NCBI GenBank assembly: GCA_046542355.1
Contig: JBKHBN010000001.1
Coordinates: 175,064-239,063 of the forward strand
DNA length: 64,000 bases
DNA from: UBA1672 sp046542355
GTDB taxonomy: Bacteria > Pseudomonadota > Alphaproteobacteria > Micavibrionales > Micavibrionaceae
Reading direction: 5' to 3'
A program made the translations under genes and the position numbers. Shown in pieces: positions 53,534 through 61,872 of the stretch. Each line of letters starts with the position of its first letter. The first letter of the stretch is position 1. A model generated the notes under the pieces. The model saw nothing but the letters and a program-made list of their open reading frames with translations, made no database searches and had not been told where the DNA came from.

Positions 53534-54643
53534 ATGAGCATTCCACCAAGCATCTCAGGAACAAGCGATCCCGCTCCTTCAGCGAGCACCGAAGTCTTGT
53601 CTGGTAGCCATAGTACATCCGCCGCAAAGCAACACGCTAAAACTCAGGATCAACTACTTTTACATCAAGCCAACAATCCCTTAAGACTCTTCGCATTAAT
53701 ATTTGGTTTTATTCAGGAAATGTTAAACGGAGGCGACTTTGCTTCTTCTGATTTTATAAAAGAATTTTCACAAGCCCTTGGTCTGAATACAGACTTCCTA
53801 TCAGAAACGGTAGGCAAGGGAATATCAGGTGGAATTCCACCCTACAAAGCCACGCGCAATGTTTACGATGCAATAGAACCATCAAAGGTGGATATGGATA
53901 AAGTAGAGCAAGCAATTGAAAAATACACCACAACAGGAAGCCCGCTACTCGAACTGATTGCAGACAAAGAATCAGGTGGTGACTATAACCGAATCTATGG
54001 AAAAGGGCATCAAACCAGACCCCTGACAACCATGACCATTGATGAGGTCTTGCAATGGCAAAAAGATTACGTCAATAGTGGCTCTCCATCTTCCGCAGCT
54101 GGTAAATACCAGATCATCAGAAAAACCCTCGCAGGCCTCAAAGATGAAATGAGACTAAACGGTAATGAACTTTTTGATGAAGACATGCAAGACCGCATGG
54201 CTATACAGCTTTTGAACAGGCGCGGATACGACGATTATCTGACAGGAAAACTTTCCGAAGAAAAATTTATGCTCAACGTCTCGAAAGAATGGGCTTCCAT
54301 GCCCAAAGATGAAAGCGGACGAAGCTACTACGCCGATGACGGCTTAAATGAGGCACACGCATCGCCTGCGACCCTGCTACTGGCTATGCGCCACACAAAA
54401 GAGCAATTTCTGGCTGAACAACAAAACCCACAAGACACTGGCCTCACCGCCACGTTTAGAAAAACACAAGAAAAAGGCGGCGTAGCAGAACAAAGCCCGG
54501 GACAACCAGAGCCTGCAACCGCAGCTTTTAATGAAACTGTAGAAATAGGCGGCGTTGACCAATCGGCTCTCCTCGCAGCAGTAGAATCTGCCGCACAAGC
54601 ACTCCCTCAAGCTCCAACACCAAGCGCAACCATACCCGGTTAA
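53534..54643 (+). CDS. Lysozyme-like (lambda R / GH104-type) protein without signal peptide
   Basis: A 369-residue protein. Residues 136-265 are a lysozyme/transglycosylase domain: LLELIADKESGGDYNRIYG with the likely catalytic Glu146, LTTMTIDEVLQWQKDYV, SSAAGKYQIIRKTLAGL (186-202), FDEDMQDRMAIQLLNRRGYDDYL and SKEWASMP. The SSAAGxYQ helix and xDxxMQDxxA block are the hallmarks shared with lambda endolysin R and related phage and bacterial muramidases. The first 130 residues include a hydrophobic RLFALIFGFIQEML segment but no cleavable signal; the last 90 are low-complexity. No holin, spanin or other phage gene is near. It could be a secreted wall hydrolase or an effector. Confidence 0.8.
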   Translation: MSIPPSISGTSDPAPSASTEVLSGSHSTSAAKQHAKTQDQLLLHQANNPLRLFALIFGFIQEMLNGGDFASSDFIKEFSQALGLNTDFLSETVGKGISGGIPPYKATRNVYDAIEPSKVDMDKVEQAIEKYTTTGSPLLELIADKESGGDYNRIYGKGHQTRPLTTMTIDEVLQWQKDYVNSGSPSSAAGKYQIIRKTLAGLKDEMRLNGNELFDEDMQDRMAIQLLNRRGYDDYLTGKLSEEKFMLNVSKEWASMPKDESGRSYYADDGLNEAHASPATLLLAMRHTKEQFLAEQQNPQDTGLTATFRKTQEKGGVAEQSPGQPEPATAAFNETVEIGGVDQSALLAAVESAAQALPQAPTPSATIPG

Positions 54644-54722
54644 TTAGAGCTGGGGATCATAAATCACCCCTCCCGGATAACCCTATAGTCAAAGAAACGA
54701 TAACAGGATATAGTCCGTTGTA

Positions 54723-56177
54723 ATGACCTCAATGGATTATAAAATCGTTGGCTTTGCTCTGGGATTCTTGCTGACCCTCCTTGGTCTGGCCGAGCTCATC
54801 CCTGCCATTTTCGAGCTGACCGGCGATCTGGGCGAGTCCAGAAACTTCCTGACCAACGCCTGCTTTTGCCTGTTTTTTGGCATCTCGCTGGTATTGGCGA
54901 ATAAATCCTTCGAACGCGAAGTTAATATCCGTCATGCTTTCATGCTCACAACACTAAGCTGGGTGTTCCTAAGCGCGTTTGCAGCCCTCCCCTTATACAT
55001 GTCACCCAATCTTGATATCAGCTACACCGACGCCTTTTTTGAATCCATCTCGGGAATTACAACAACAGGCTCCACCGTTCTTTCCGGCCTTGATGACATG
55101 CCCGCAGGCATATTACTCTGGCGTTCCATGATCCAATGGATAGGAGGCATAGGGCTAGTGGCCTTTGCTATCATCCTTCTGCCCGCCCTGCGCGTTGGTG
55201 GAATGCAGCTCTTTCAAACGGAATCCTCCGACACCTCGGAAAAATTCCTGCCACGCAGCGCCACCGTTATGAAACACCTTCTTATGGTCTATATCGGCAT
55301 CACAGCTCTGTGCGCTGTATGCTATTATATCGGGGGTATGAGCGCTTTTGACGCCATCAACCACGCCATGACAACCATCTGCACTGGCGGTTATTCAACC
55401 CACGACGCTTCATTTGGATATTTCAAGAGCATCCCCCTGCAACTGTGCGGCGCTTTCTTCATGTTTCTGGGAGGCCTGCCCTTCATCTTGTACGTCAAAC
55501 TCATATACCAGTCCCGCTTTGATTTTTTCAAAGATGAACAGGTCATCATCTACAGCGCTATCGTTGCCATACTTGCAATCATTTTAACATGGTGGATATG
55601 GCAAAATCACACCTTCTCCCTGAGTTGGAGTTTTACCTACGCCATTTTCAATATCATCTCGGTTATCACAACCACGGGATACGCAACGCTCGACTACACA
55701 GCGCTTGGCGCATTTTCAATCACCTTCTTCTTCTTTCTGACTTATGTCGGCTCCTGCGCAGGCTCCACAGCCGGGGGAATCAAAATCATGCGCCTGTCCA
55801 TTGCCTCCAAAGCCATGAAACAGCAAATCGATAAGATGCTCTACCCCTCAGGAGTCTTCCCGCTGCGCTATCAAGGCAGAGTGATAGATAACGTTCTTGC
55901 CGATACGGTGCTTGGGTTTCTGGGGTTATACGCCTTATCAAACATGCTGCTGGCCTTTGCGTTAACCGCTCTGGGACTGGATTTCGAAACAGCCATCAGC
56001 GGCGCCGCCACAGCCATCGCCAATGTTGGCCCGGGAATAGGAAACACAATCGGACCAGCCGGAAACTTCGCCACATTGCCCGACACAGCCAAATGGCTGT
56101 TATGTGTTGGAATGCTAATCGGCAGGCTGGAAATTCTGACCGTCATTGTGATCTTCACACCGGCCTACTGGCACTAG
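54723..56177 (+). CDS. trkH: TrkH-family potassium uptake channel subunit
   Basis: A 484-residue inner-membrane potassium transporter of the TrkH/KtrB superfamily. It has the fourfold M1-P-M2 layout with selectivity-filter segments at ESISGITTTGSTVL, TTICTGGYSTHDASF, SVITTTGYATLDY and ANVGPGIGNTIGP. About 10-12 membrane helices are present and the length is normal. The partner TrkA (cytosolic NAD-binding regulator) is not in the window. The start at ATG 54723 or 54732 is uncertain. It converges on mdh with only 7 bases between the stop codons. Confidence 0.95.
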   Translation: MTSMDYKIVGFALGFLLTLLGLAELIPAIFELTGDLGESRNFLTNACFCLFFGISLVLANKSFEREVNIRHAFMLTTLSWVFLSAFAALPLYMSPNLDISYTDAFFESISGITTTGSTVLSGLDDMPAGILLWRSMIQWIGGIGLVAFAIILLPALRVGGMQLFQTESSDTSEKFLPRSATVMKHLLMVYIGITALCAVCYYIGGMSAFDAINHAMTTICTGGYSTHDASFGYFKSIPLQLCGAFFMFLGGLPFILYVKLIYQSRFDFFKDEQVIIYSAIVAILAIILTWWIWQNHTFSLSWSFTYAIFNIISVITTTGYATLDYTALGAFSITFFFFLTYVGSCAGSTAGGIKIMRLSIASKAMKQQIDKMLYPSGVFPLRYQGRVIDNVLADTVLGFLGLYALSNMLLAFALTALGLDFETAISGAATAIANVGPGIGNTIGPAGNFATLPDTAKWLLCVGMLIGRLEILTVIVIFTPAYWH

Positions 56178-56184
56178 AGATTAT

Positions 56185-57162
56185 CTAAAGAAGATCCTTC
56201 ACCTCATCACGACTATCCAGCAACTCTTTTTCTGTAATCTTCATGCGCTCGCGTGAAAAATCATTAATCTCAAGCCCTTGAACAATTTCATACGCACCAT
56301 TCTGACATGTAACCGGAAAACCATAAATCACACCCGGCGCAATATCATAAGACCCGTCAGAAGGCACAGCCATAGACACCCAATCCCCCGCGCGCGTACC
56401 AAGCGCCCAGTCACGCATATGATCAATGGCCGCATTCGCTGCGCTCGCAGCCGATGACAAGCCTCTTGCTTTAATAATGGCCGCGCCGCGCTGCTGCACC
56501 GTAGGGATAAATGTCTGCTCATACCAGTCCTGCTCAACCAGATCCAAAGCAGCCTTTCCATCAACCATAGCATGATGCAAATCAGGATACTGCGTCGCAC
56601 TATGATTACCCCATATACAAACGCGCCTGACATCCTCACTCCCAAAACCGCTTTGCGCGGCAATCTGGTTCACGGCGCGATTGTGATCCAGACGCATCAT
56701 CGCCGTAAAACATGAAGGATCCAGATCCGGCGCATTGGATTGCGCAATCAACGCATTGATATTCGCTGGATTTCCAACAACCAGAACCTTCACATTACGC
56801 TTGGCATAATCATTCAAAGCCTTGCCCTGCACTTCGAATATAGCGCCATTGGCTTCCAGCAAATCCTTGCGCTCCATTCCCGGCCCGCGCGGGCGCGCTC
56901 CAACAAGGCAGGCATAATCAACATCTGCAAAAGCCTCCTGCGGCTTATCCGTTTGCACAATTCCTCTGAGCAAAGGAAACGCACAATCATTCAGCTCCAT
57001 AACAACCCCCACCAGCGCATCAAGCGCCGGAGTAATTTCCAGAAGATGCAAAATAACCGGTTGATCGCGCCCCAGCATCTCACCAGCCGCAATGCGAAAT
57101 AACAACGCATAACCAATCTGCCCGGCTGCGCCCGTAACGGCAATCCTCACTGGCTCTTTCAT
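56185..57162 (-). CDS. mdh: Malate dehydrogenase, cytosolic (type 2) class
   Basis: A 325-residue NAD enzyme oxidising malate to oxaloacetate. AAGGAG precedes ATG 57162. The NAD loop is GAAGQIGYALLFRIAAGEML. LLEITPALDALVGVVMELNDCAFPLL, GARPRGPGMERKDLL, VGNPANINALIA, LDHNRA and the catalytic GNHSATQYPD follow. These are the marks of the class typical of the eukaryotic cytosol, betaproteobacteria and actinobacteria. Most alphaproteobacteria instead use a shorter, LDH-like Mdh at this locus, so this looks like replacement in place. The neighbours are zapE beyond the chemoreceptor gene and trkH. Confidence 0.96.
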   Translation of the reverse strand: MKEPVRIAVTGAAGQIGYALLFRIAAGEMLGRDQPVILHLLEITPALDALVGVVMELNDCAFPLLRGIVQTDKPQEAFADVDYACLVGARPRGPGMERKDLLEANGAIFEVQGKALNDYAKRNVKVLVVGNPANINALIAQSNAPDLDPSCFTAMMRLDHNRAVNQIAAQSGFGSEDVRRVCIWGNHSATQYPDLHHAMVDGKAALDLVEQDWYEQTFIPTVQQRGAAIIKARGLSSAASAANAAIDHMRDWALGTRAGDWVSMAVPSDGSYDIAPGVIYGFPVTCQNGAYEIVQGLEINDFSRERMKITEKELLDSRDEVKDLL

Positions 57163-57506
57163 AGTAAAATTCTCCTTCTTGTAACCTCGAATAAATCGTG
57201 AAATGATATTATGAAAGAAACATTAGAACACAGATTAAGAATCATTTCTATCTTGCAGTGCAACAACACAAACAAAAGCACAAAAACATACCCTGTCATG
57301 CAAAAAAAAATCCGCTGTACATTAAGGCAAAGAAAAACTAAAATTCCCCCCAAACATTTTGCCCATTAATCGGCAAATTCTAATGCGAGTATTCTGCGTA
57401 CCCCCTTCTTAAATTTTAAGGTCATTCGAACAGCGTATTTCTTACATAAAGTGCGAAGCAGACCAATTTTTGTTGCCAAAACCTATTAACATAAAGATGA
57501 TACATT
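57163..57506. other. Divergent intergenic region, mdh versus chemoreceptor
   Basis: 344 bases with no gene. CTTAAA-T-TTTAAG at 57408-57420 is a small palindrome near the chemoreceptor side. I see no clear sigma-28 or sigma-54 promoter for the receptor and no strong promoter for mdh. Confidence 0.45.
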
Positions 57507-58922
57507 ATGCCAAAACCAAATTTTCTTACAAAACCAACCATTGTTCCAAAGGAGACAATCTCTGAGGAAACAAATCAACAGCTTACACCTTCAAATGACA
57601 TCATTGACAAAAGATCTGAATATGTACAGGCTCTAAAAAATATTCAAGACTGCCACCACACCCCCTTTAACGACCCTTCCGATCCGGTCTACGCCGCTCT
57701 TGACGAGCTAGCTGTAGAATCATGCAAAACAACAAAAAAAGCATTGGAGCGTCTTGTTGAACTCTCCGTGCAATCAAGTGAATCCCTCGCATCCACCTCC
57801 TTTGTAACAGGTGATCTACGCGAGATTGCTGCTAACACGCAAAACATCGCCGCAGCCGTCGAACAATTAAGCACAACAAGTGATGGAATATCCCAAAACA
57901 CAAAAAATATCGCAGAAAACTCACAACTCACACAAGAAGCCATTTCGCAAGGACACAGCGCTGTTGAAAGCTCTGTCGAAAGCATGGATCTCATCGCAGG
58001 CTCCATAGACACGGCCAATACAAAAATCCAGAATCTTTCCGAATCTGTTGAAGCCATCGTCGAGATTCTCGCAACAATCGAAAACATAGCAAAACAGACA
58101 AACCTTCTTGCATTAAACGCAACAATAGAAGCCGCGCGCGCTGGAGAAGCCGGCAAAGGGTTCGCTGTTGTTGCCACCGAGGTCAAAACCCTGGCCAGTC
58201 AAACCGCAGAAGCAACAGAAGATATAAAAGACAAGATCAATGCAATCTCAACAGGCATGAACGAAGTATCGAACGCAATGATCGAATCTGTTGGCGCAAC
58301 AGACTCAGGACGCAGCAATATCAACAAAGCCGGCGAAGAAATAAAAAAAGTCGTTGAGAACATAGCGCAAATGACCAATCTAATAGACTCGGTTGCACAC
58401 AATGTCATAGAAGAAAACAAAGCCATCCGCGAAATTGGACAGAGCATCGAATCGATAAAGGAAAAAACAAACGAATCAGCAGCCAATGCGGAATCAGCTG
58501 TGACCATCACCACCCAGACAGCGCAAATCATTGACAAGCAGCTTGCCCAATATGCTGAAATGGATATCCCCGATGCGATCTTCGATTTTGCAAAATCCGA
58601 TCACATCGCATGGAAGAAAAAACTGGCCGCTATGTTAGTTGGCAAAGATTCATTAACCGCTGCAGAGCTCTCAGACCATCATAGCTGCCGCCTTGGAAAA
58701 TGGTATTACGCCGTCCAAGACCCGAAAGTAAGAAATCATCCCTCCTTCGCCCAAATGGAAGCCGCGCACGAAAGCGTTCATGCGCATGGTAAAGAATGTG
58801 CCAGATTATTTGAAGCAGGAGACAGGCAGGCTGCCGCCGATGAATATAAAAAGATGACAGAGGCGTCAAAAACGGTTTTCAGCCTGCTGGACAACATCAA
58901 GCGCAGCGTGACAGGAAAATAA
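57507..58922 (+). CDS. Soluble methyl-accepting chemotaxis protein with C-terminal CZB domain
   Basis: A 471-residue cytoplasmic chemoreceptor. It has no membrane segments and no recognisable N-terminal sensor domain. Residues 80-345 are the signalling coiled coil with the conserved tip TNLLALNATIEAARAGEAGKGFAVVATEVKTLA. Residues 355-468 are a CZB zinc-binding domain: HIAWKKKL, CRLGKWYY, HESVH and further helices, matching the known H-x2-W, C-x-L-G-x-W and H-x3-H arrangement. Such receptors respond to hypochlorous acid or redox/zinc state. No che genes are near, so it must couple to an array encoded elsewhere. Confidence 0.93.
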   Translation: MPKPNFLTKPTIVPKETISEETNQQLTPSNDIIDKRSEYVQALKNIQDCHHTPFNDPSDPVYAALDELAVESCKTTKKALERLVELSVQSSESLASTSFVTGDLREIAANTQNIAAAVEQLSTTSDGISQNTKNIAENSQLTQEAISQGHSAVESSVESMDLIAGSIDTANTKIQNLSESVEAIVEILATIENIAKQTNLLALNATIEAARAGEAGKGFAVVATEVKTLASQTAEATEDIKDKINAISTGMNEVSNAMIESVGATDSGRSNINKAGEEIKKVVENIAQMTNLIDSVAHNVIEENKAIREIGQSIESIKEKTNESAANAESAVTITTQTAQIIDKQLAQYAEMDIPDAIFDFAKSDHIAWKKKLAAMLVGKDSLTAAELSDHHSCRLGKWYYAVQDPKVRNHPSFAQMEAAHESVHAHGKECARLFEAGDRQAAADEYKKMTEASKTVFSLLDNIKRSVTGK

Positions 58923-58946
58923 ATACGGAATAGGGGTCACGCATAA

Positions 58947-60062
58947 CTATCCCGCTGCATCTCCCTGCTGCATCTCCAGGAGACGCGAAACAGTGCGTTC
59001 AAATTCCTTTATATAACGGCTGCCCTGATAAAGATGATCAGGAGCATCCTCGGCTGTAAAAAAAACACGCGTCCCCGCCTCATATAAAACGTCAATCAAA
59101 GTCATAAAGCGCTTGGCTTCATTATCGTGCTCCCGCCCCATTATAGGAATCCCTTCGATCATGAGACTGTGAAAACGATCAGCAATAGCGATATAATCTT
59201 CCGCTCCATATGCGCCCTCGCAAAGCTGGGAGAAGCTAAAACGCCCAGCGCCTCTGGCAGTTTGCTCAACCACAATCTCCCGTCCCTTCACATGAATAAT
59301 ATCGCTTTCAGGGGGCTCTCCATCGCTCAATATCTCGAAAATCCGATCCATTTTATCATCGCTCATCTTTCCCAAAGGTGTAAAATATGTGCCCTGCGCA
59401 CAAGCCTTCTGGCGGCGATAATCCTGATTTCCTTCCAGGCAAAAAACACAGACTTTTGACTTTAAAAGATCAATGAACGGCAGAAACCGCTCACGCTGCA
59501 AACCGTCTTTATACAAATCATCCGGTGGCCAGTTACTCGTCGCCACAACAACAACATCATGCTCAAATAAAATCTTGAACAAACGCCCTAAAATCATGGC
59601 ATCAGCAATGTCACTGACATGAAATTCATCAAAACACAAAACACGAGAGCGCCGCGCAATAAGCCCTGCCAATGATGGCAAAGCCTGATCCACGGCGCCC
59701 ATAACACTCCCATCTGCCTGATGGGAATGAATATAATCATGCACCTCGATCATAAATTCATGAAAATGCACCCGGCGCTTGCCAATCCCCTCAGGCAACG
59801 TCTCATAAAACAAATCCATAAGCATGGATTTACCACGCCCGACCCCGCCATATATATACAGCCCGTCAGGAACGCGGCACTCCTCACGGGTTCCGCGGCG
59901 CAGCATCCGGTGAAAAAAACTAACGCAAGCCTTACTGGAAACCACCAGCAAAAGATCAAACAAACGCTGCAATGCCAAAGCCACACGCTCTTGCTCGTGA
60001 TCCAGAACCAGCTCGCCAGCCTCAACCCGCCTCCAATAAACTTTAAGCGGAGTCTTACTCAC
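58947..60062 (-). CDS. zapE: Cell division protein ZapE (AFG1-like ATPase)
   Basis: A 371-residue AAA-like ATPase that acts at the divisome in E. coli; the mitochondrial relative is AFG1. It shows Walker A GGVGRGKSMLMD near residue 73, the family marks RRVHFHEFMIEVHDYIH and LCFDEFHVSDIADAMILGRLF, TSNWPPDDLYKDGLQRERFLPFI and the C-terminal RFMTLIDVLYEAG. GTG 60062 overlaps the tatC stop codon (GTGA), so it is translationally coupled to the tat genes. In many alphaproteobacteria it stands directly next to mdh; here a chemoreceptor gene intervenes. Confidence 0.95.
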   Translation of the reverse strand: MSKTPLKVYWRRVEAGELVLDHEQERVALALQRLFDLLLVVSSKACVSFFHRMLRRGTREECRVPDGLYIYGGVGRGKSMLMDLFYETLPEGIGKRRVHFHEFMIEVHDYIHSHQADGSVMGAVDQALPSLAGLIARRSRVLCFDEFHVSDIADAMILGRLFKILFEHDVVVVATSNWPPDDLYKDGLQRERFLPFIDLLKSKVCVFCLEGNQDYRRQKACAQGTYFTPLGKMSDDKMDRIFEILSDGEPPESDIIHVKGREIVVEQTARGAGRFSFSQLCEGAYGAEDYIAIADRFHSLMIEGIPIMGREHDNEAKRFMTLIDVLYEAGTRVFFTAEDAPDHLYQGSRYIKEFERTVSRLLEMQQGDAAG

Positions 60063-60865
60063 GAGGCCTCCTCAACACCGTTCCTCTTCTCACCATTGCG
60101 GATAAGAAAAATAGAAATCTCGTAAAGCCCCATCATGGGAATAGCCAGCATAATTTGTGAAATAATATCCGGCGGCGTTAAAAACGCGGCCACAATAAAG
60201 GCTACAATCACAGCATATTTACGCTTACTGGCCAGCGCTTGCGCCGAAATAATGCCTGCCCGCCCAAGCAAAGTCAAAAGCACCGGAAGCTGAAAACAAA
60301 GGCCAAATGCAAAAATCAGCGTCATAATCAAATCCAGATACTCGCTTACACGCGCCTCAAGCTGAATTGGCAGTACCATATCCTCACCCGCACTCTGAAA
60401 ACTCAGGAAAAACGGCCAGGCCATCGGCAACACCAGATAATACACACACGCCGCACCGCTAAAAAACAGCGCCGGCGTTGCCACCAGAAAGGGCCACATA
60501 ACCTCTTTTTCATTTTCATAAAGCCCGGGAGCCAAAAAACGCCACACCTGCAACAAAACCACGGGAAAGGTTACAAAAACACCGGAAAAAAAAGCAACCT
60601 TCAAGTAGGTAAAAAAAGCCTCCGCCATTCCCGTATATATAAGGCGGTTCGTATCACCCTCACGCATGGCATCAGCCAAAGGCTGCACTAAAAAACCATA
60701 AATTTCATCAACAAAGAAAAAACTCACCGCCGTACCAAGAGCCATCACACCAAAGACCCGTAAAAGACGGCTGCGCAGCTCCACAAGATGCCCCACCAGA
60801 GAACTGGCCGCCTCTCCCTCCTCTGATCCACGCCCCAAACCCGAAGCTGCAATATCCTCATGCAT
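60059..60865 (-). CDS. tatC: Twin-arginine translocase subunit TatC
   Basis: A 268-residue polytopic membrane protein that recognises twin-arginine signal peptides. I take ATG 60865 (MHEDIAASG), 8 bases inside the tatB end, and not the longer frame to 60949, which would lie within tatB. Six membrane helices are visible. Family marks are HLVELRSRLLRVFGVM and FVTFPVVLLQVWRFLAPGLYENEK, then FGLCFQLPVLLTLLGRAG and FLTPPDIISQIMLAIPMMGLYEISI. Length is normal. Confidence 0.95.
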   Translation of the reverse strand: MHEDIAASGLGRGSEEGEAASSLVGHLVELRSRLLRVFGVMALGTAVSFFFVDEIYGFLVQPLADAMREGDTNRLIYTGMAEAFFTYLKVAFFSGVFVTFPVVLLQVWRFLAPGLYENEKEVMWPFLVATPALFFSGAACVYYLVLPMAWPFFLSFQSAGEDMVLPIQLEARVSEYLDLIMTLIFAFGLCFQLPVLLTLLGRAGIISAQALASKRKYAVIVAFIVAAFLTPPDIISQIMLAIPMMGLYEISIFLIRNGEKRNGVEEAS

Positions 60866-61190
60866 GATCCTGATCCTTCTCCTCATGCGCCGGCTCGTTA
60901 AGATCGGCTCCACCAAGTGCAGCAAAAGCCTCATCTGCCCCGGCCTCATCGTAAGCTATTGGCTGCCCGCGCTCATCATGCTCATCAAATCCCACGCTCT
61001 TGCGTATCTCTTCAAGATCGGCCTCACGCATCACATCTTCAAAATGTTGAGTTATAGCATAGCGCGCATACTGCAACCGCCGGACAACACGCCCCAAAGC
61101 AACCATAATGCGCGGTAAATCCTGCGGCCCTGCGACCAGAACCACAAGAACGATAATCACAAACAGCTCCGGCCAGCCGAAATCAAGCAT
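60858..61190 (-). CDS. tatB: Sec-independent translocase protein TatB
   Basis: A 110-residue protein. One N-terminal helix begins MLDFGWPELFVIIVLVVLVA with the conserved Gly-Pro (GPQDLP) hinge. An amphipathic helix (GRVVRRLQYARYAITQ) and a charged tail follow. It forms the receptor complex with TatC. It overlaps tatC by 8 bases; only 3 bases separate it from the inserted membrane-protein gene upstream. Confidence 0.92.
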   Translation of the reverse strand: MLDFGWPELFVIIVLVVLVAGPQDLPRIMVALGRVVRRLQYARYAITQHFEDVMREADLEEIRKSVGFDEHDERGQPIAYDEAGADEAFAALGGADLNEPAHEEKDQDHA

Positions 61191-61193
61191 CTC

Positions 61194-61610
61194 CTAGCCC
61201 CCGCCAAGAAAATTCTGCAATAAATTAAAACTTAAAATCACGCCGCAGACATACCCCGGAACAACAATAAGAGCGTTTAAACCAATTGCAAAATTAAGCA
61301 AAAACTCACGCTCATCCTCATCCAGATCAACTTCCTCAGACAAGCGTATGCGCGCAAAAACAATTTCACGCTCCGCGCGATTATATTCCCAATACAGCCC
61401 GATCAAAGTAACAGGAAGAACAAACCAGCCCAGAAAAGAGGCTACAAAACCATTAAACAACGATACAACCAAAGTACAAATAGAAAGCAAGGAAAGAACA
61501 GATCCTGAAATCTCGTGAAACGTTTGCTTATGCCCGCTAAAAAAACCGGCAATAAAGACAATCATCACCACAATTAAATACACACCGGCCCATATAGGTA
61601 AACTCACCAT
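61194..61610 (-). CDS. Unknown membrane protein between tatB and tatA
   Basis: A 138-residue protein with about four predicted membrane helices (residues 6-25, 37-56, 58-75 and 110-132). A charged loop joins the third and fourth (NRAEREIVFARIRLSEEVDLDEDEREFL). It is very tightly placed: 3 bases before tatB and 9 after tatA, so it is certainly on the same transcript and perhaps coupled. I recognise no family. It has no TatA/B-like Phe-Gly hinge. Confidence 0.75.
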   Translation of the reverse strand: MVSLPIWAGVYLIVVMIVFIAGFFSGHKQTFHEISGSVLSLLSICTLVVSLFNGFVASFLGWFVLPVTLIGLYWEYNRAEREIVFARIRLSEEVDLDEDEREFLLNFAIGLNALIVVPGYVCGVILSFNLLQNFLGGG

Positions 61611-61619
61611 ATTACGCCA

Positions 61620-61844
61620 TTACTCCGCTTCTGTATCACGAGCAGCAGTCTTATCATCCGGCTTGTTCCCGCCGCGCGAGGAAGAAGAAGAAGAAGAAGC
61701 ATCCTCATCCTCTTCTTTCAAGCCCTTCTTAAAGCTGTTAATGCCTTTAGCCAGATTCTCCATAATAACAGGAATACGTCCGGCACCAAACAAAACCATC
61801 ACAAGCAAAATAATAATAATAATCTGTAATGCACCCGGTGCCAT
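61620..61844 (-). CDS. tatA: Sec-independent translocase protein TatA
   Basis: A 74-residue pore-forming subunit. ATG 61844 (MAPGALQIIIIILLVMVLFGAGRIP) is favoured over the upstream TTG 61862; GAGGGAG lies ahead of it. The FGAGRIP hinge is followed by an amphipathic helix (LAKGINSFKKGLKEED). The tail holds a run of seven serines encoded by a GAA/TCT-type triplet repeat, then a charged end. Length is in the family's normal range. Confidence 0.92.
   Translation of the reverse strand: MAPGALQIIIIILLVMVLFGAGRIPVIMENLAKGINSFKKGLKEEDEDASSSSSSSRGGNKPDDKTAARDTEAE
61681..61699. repeat. GAA triplet microsatellite inside tatA
   Basis: Six GAA units plus a G on the plus strand read as TCT serine codons in tatA. 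Changes in copy number would add or remove serines without breaking the frame. Confidence 0.85.
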
Positions 61845-61872
61845 AATCTCGCGCTCCCTCAAATTGTTATGC

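Noticed and set aside
53534..54643. Lysozyme gene as evidence for a prophage
   Set aside because: No holin, spanin, structural, integrase or repressor genes are near, and the neighbours are trkH and a coiled-coil gene. XerC at 33059 is the chromosomal recombinase at its conserved locus.
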